From: DASUMF01 sp040510575
GTDB taxonomy: Bacteria > Actinomycetota > Acidimicrobiia > IMCC26256 > DASPTH01
Direction of reading: 5' to 3'
DNA: 6,481 bases
Assembly (NCBI GenBank): GCA_040510575.1
Contig: JBEVIU010000108.1
Location: forward strand, 1 to 6,481
The translations under genes and the position numbers were made by a program. Below the pieces are notes generated by a model. That model saw only the letters and a list, made by a program, of their open reading frames with translations, made no database searches and was not told where the DNA came from. Numbering within the stretch: position 1 is the first letter of the stretch; the number at the start of each line of letters is the position of its first letter. Below are positions 5,506 through 6,481 of the stretch, one piece after another.

Positions 5506-6481
5506 ATGAGATCTGCTGCGTTCGCTGTCCTCGCCGTCGTGGGCGCGTTGGTCGCGCCCGTGGCGACCGCTCCCACCGTGCTGGCCGCCGACGCGGCCGA
5601 CGAACCGGCTGCCGTCTGGCTCCGCCCCGTCGACGGTGCGCTCGTCAAGCCGTTCGAGGAGCCGTCGTCGGTGTACGGGGCCGGCCACCGTGGCGCCGAC
5701 CTCGCCGCCGCGCCCGGCGCCGCCGTACGCGCCGCCAACGACGGCGAGGTCACGTTCGCCGGCTCCGTGGCGGGCACCCTGCACGTGACGATCACGCATC
5801 TGGGTGGGCTGCGCACGTCGTACTCGTTCCTGCAGTCGGTCGCGGTACGTACCGGAGCGGTGGTCGCGCGTGGCGACGTGATCGCCACGACCGGAGGCAC
5901 GAACGACGACCACCACGGCGACGTCCTCCACCTCGGGTTGCGCCTCGGCGACCGTTACCTCGACCCGATGCTCCTCTTCCGGCCCGTCGACCTCGCGCTC
6001 GTCGTGCACCTCGCACCGACCGATGCGCCCGACGAGTCGCCATGGACGGAAACCGACGAACGCCGCGAGCTCACGATCGCGCTGCATCTCCCCGTGGCCG
6101 GCGCGGTGGGCGACGCCGCCTCCGCCACCGCGAGTGACGACGGGGGATGCGGCGCCGGCATCCCGCTCGTCGGCGATGTCGTGAGTGGTGCGTGCGACGT
6201 CGCCACCTGGATCGGTGATCGCGCCGGCGACGTCGTTGCCGCCGGCCTCTCGAGCCTGCACGCGCTCTCAGGTGTGTCGAACGACGTCGTCACCGCAATT
6301 CGAGCGCCGGTGGTAGCGACCCTGCAGGCGCTGCGAGCGGTCCCCGCCGCGTTCGCGCACGCGCTCGCCCGTACGCCCATGGGGATGCTCGCGCTCGACC
6401 TCGTCGAGATGGGCCGCCGGTTCGTCGGTACGGTCACCGCGGAGTGCAGCGACGACGCGGCGCCCGCCGATGGCACCGGGG
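5506..6481 (+). CDS. Exported LytM/M23-like protein with non-catalytic-looking active site (3' end outside window)
   Basis: The frame is open from the ATG at 5506 to the window edge (325 complete codons). A Sec-type signal peptide is clear: a short basic start, a hydrophobic core at about 4-19 and AxA-like sites at 20-22 or 25-27. A LytM/M23 domain follows (about 38-158): HRGADLAAAPGAAVRA (61-76), DGEVTFAGSVAG, TSYSFL (104-109), GDVIATTGG and DVLHLGLR (139-146), then YLDPMLLF. The zinc ligands H61, D65 and H142 are present. The two further catalytic histidines of M23 peptidases appear replaced by F108 (the Y-x-H position) and V140 (first His of HxH). It is therefore probably a non-hydrolytic domain, as in EnvC/NlpD-type activators, although H136 or H137 might substitute. 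The domain is followed by at least 165 residues of unrecognised Ala/Val-rich sequence with three cysteines (215, 230, 314) and amphipathic helices. It has its own promoter. In related actinobacteria a gene of this type stands directly before rpsB. Signal peptide and fold are well supported; the lack of enzyme activity is inferred. Confidence 0.87.
   Translation, partial: MRSAAFAVLAVVGALVAPVATAPTVLAADAADEPAAVWLRPVDGALVKPFEEPSSVYGAGHRGADLAAAPGAAVRAANDGEVTFAGSVAGTLHVTITHLGGLRTSYSFLQSVAVRTGAVVARGDVIATTGGTNDDHHGDVLHLGLRLGDRYLDPMLLFRPVDLALVVHLAPTDAPDESPWTETDERRELTIALHLPVAGAVGDAASATASDDGGCGAGIPLVGDVVSGACDVATWIGDRAGDVVAAGLSSLHALSGVSNDVVTAIRAPVVATLQALRAVPAAFAHALARTPMGMLALDLVEMGRRFVGTVTAECSDDAAPADGTG

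Noticed and set aside
5502..5509. GCCGATGA, one base from the FliA/WhiG -10 consensus GCCGATAA
   Set aside because: It overlaps the start codon of the LytM-like gene and there is no TAAA at the required distance upstream, so it is not a usable sigma28 promoter for that gene.
5374..6261. A 295-codon minus-strand frame and a 219-codon plus-strand frame (5478-6137) over the LytM-like gene
   Set aside because: The plus-strand frame from 5506 has a signal peptide and M23-type motifs and is open to the window edge. The other two give Arg-rich or otherwise low-information translations without motifs.

Overview
This is a GC-rich window (roughly 70% G+C by eye) whose codon use almost lacks TTA, CTA and TCA. 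Its gene content points to an actinobacterium. The block xerC - WhiG/FliA-type sigma factor - secreted LytM/M23-like protein resembles the chromosomal segment that in many actinobacteria lies just upstream of rpsB-tsf. A deep-branching group such as Acidimicrobiia is my guess from the overall look of the proteins, and the sequence alone does not prove it.

Layout: (1) Positions 1-233, plus strand, hold the last part of a DegV-family fatty-acid-binding protein. (2) Positions 245-3460, minus strand, hold one very large regulator with an N-terminal AAA/STAND-type ATPase, a long helical-repeat (TPR-like) middle and a C-terminal class III nucleotide cyclase domain. It converges on the degV-like gene with only 11 bases between them. 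(3) Positions 3461-3654 are a divergent intergenic region with a small inverted repeat and an AT-rich -10-like element just before xerC. (4) Positions 3655-4581, plus strand, encode a tyrosine recombinase of the XerC/XerD type with a complete catalytic set. (5) Positions 4574-5377, plus strand, encode a WhiG/FliA-family sigma factor that overlaps the xerC end by 8 bases. (6) Positions 5378-5505 are an intergenic region with a good sigma70-like promoter (TTGGCA-N17-TACCAT) and a hairpin directly before the next start codon. (7) Positions 5506-6481, plus strand, hold an exported LytM/M23-like protein that is open at the window edge.

How the genes may work together: xerC and the sigma gene look like one translationally coupled transcript, joining chromosome-dimer resolution with an alternative sigma factor. 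The exported LytM protein has its own promoter. It keeps the zinc ligands of M23 peptidases but lacks the two other catalytic histidines, so it more likely binds or regulates cell-wall enzymes than cuts peptidoglycan itself. The cyclase gene is transcribed away from this block and is probably an independent signalling unit.

No rRNA, tRNA, CRISPR array, insertion sequence or prophage was seen. The window looks mainly like ordinary chromosome. The most unusual points are the residue substitutions in the cyclase domain, the non-catalytic-looking LytM domain with its long C-terminal extension, and the promoter and hairpin before it.
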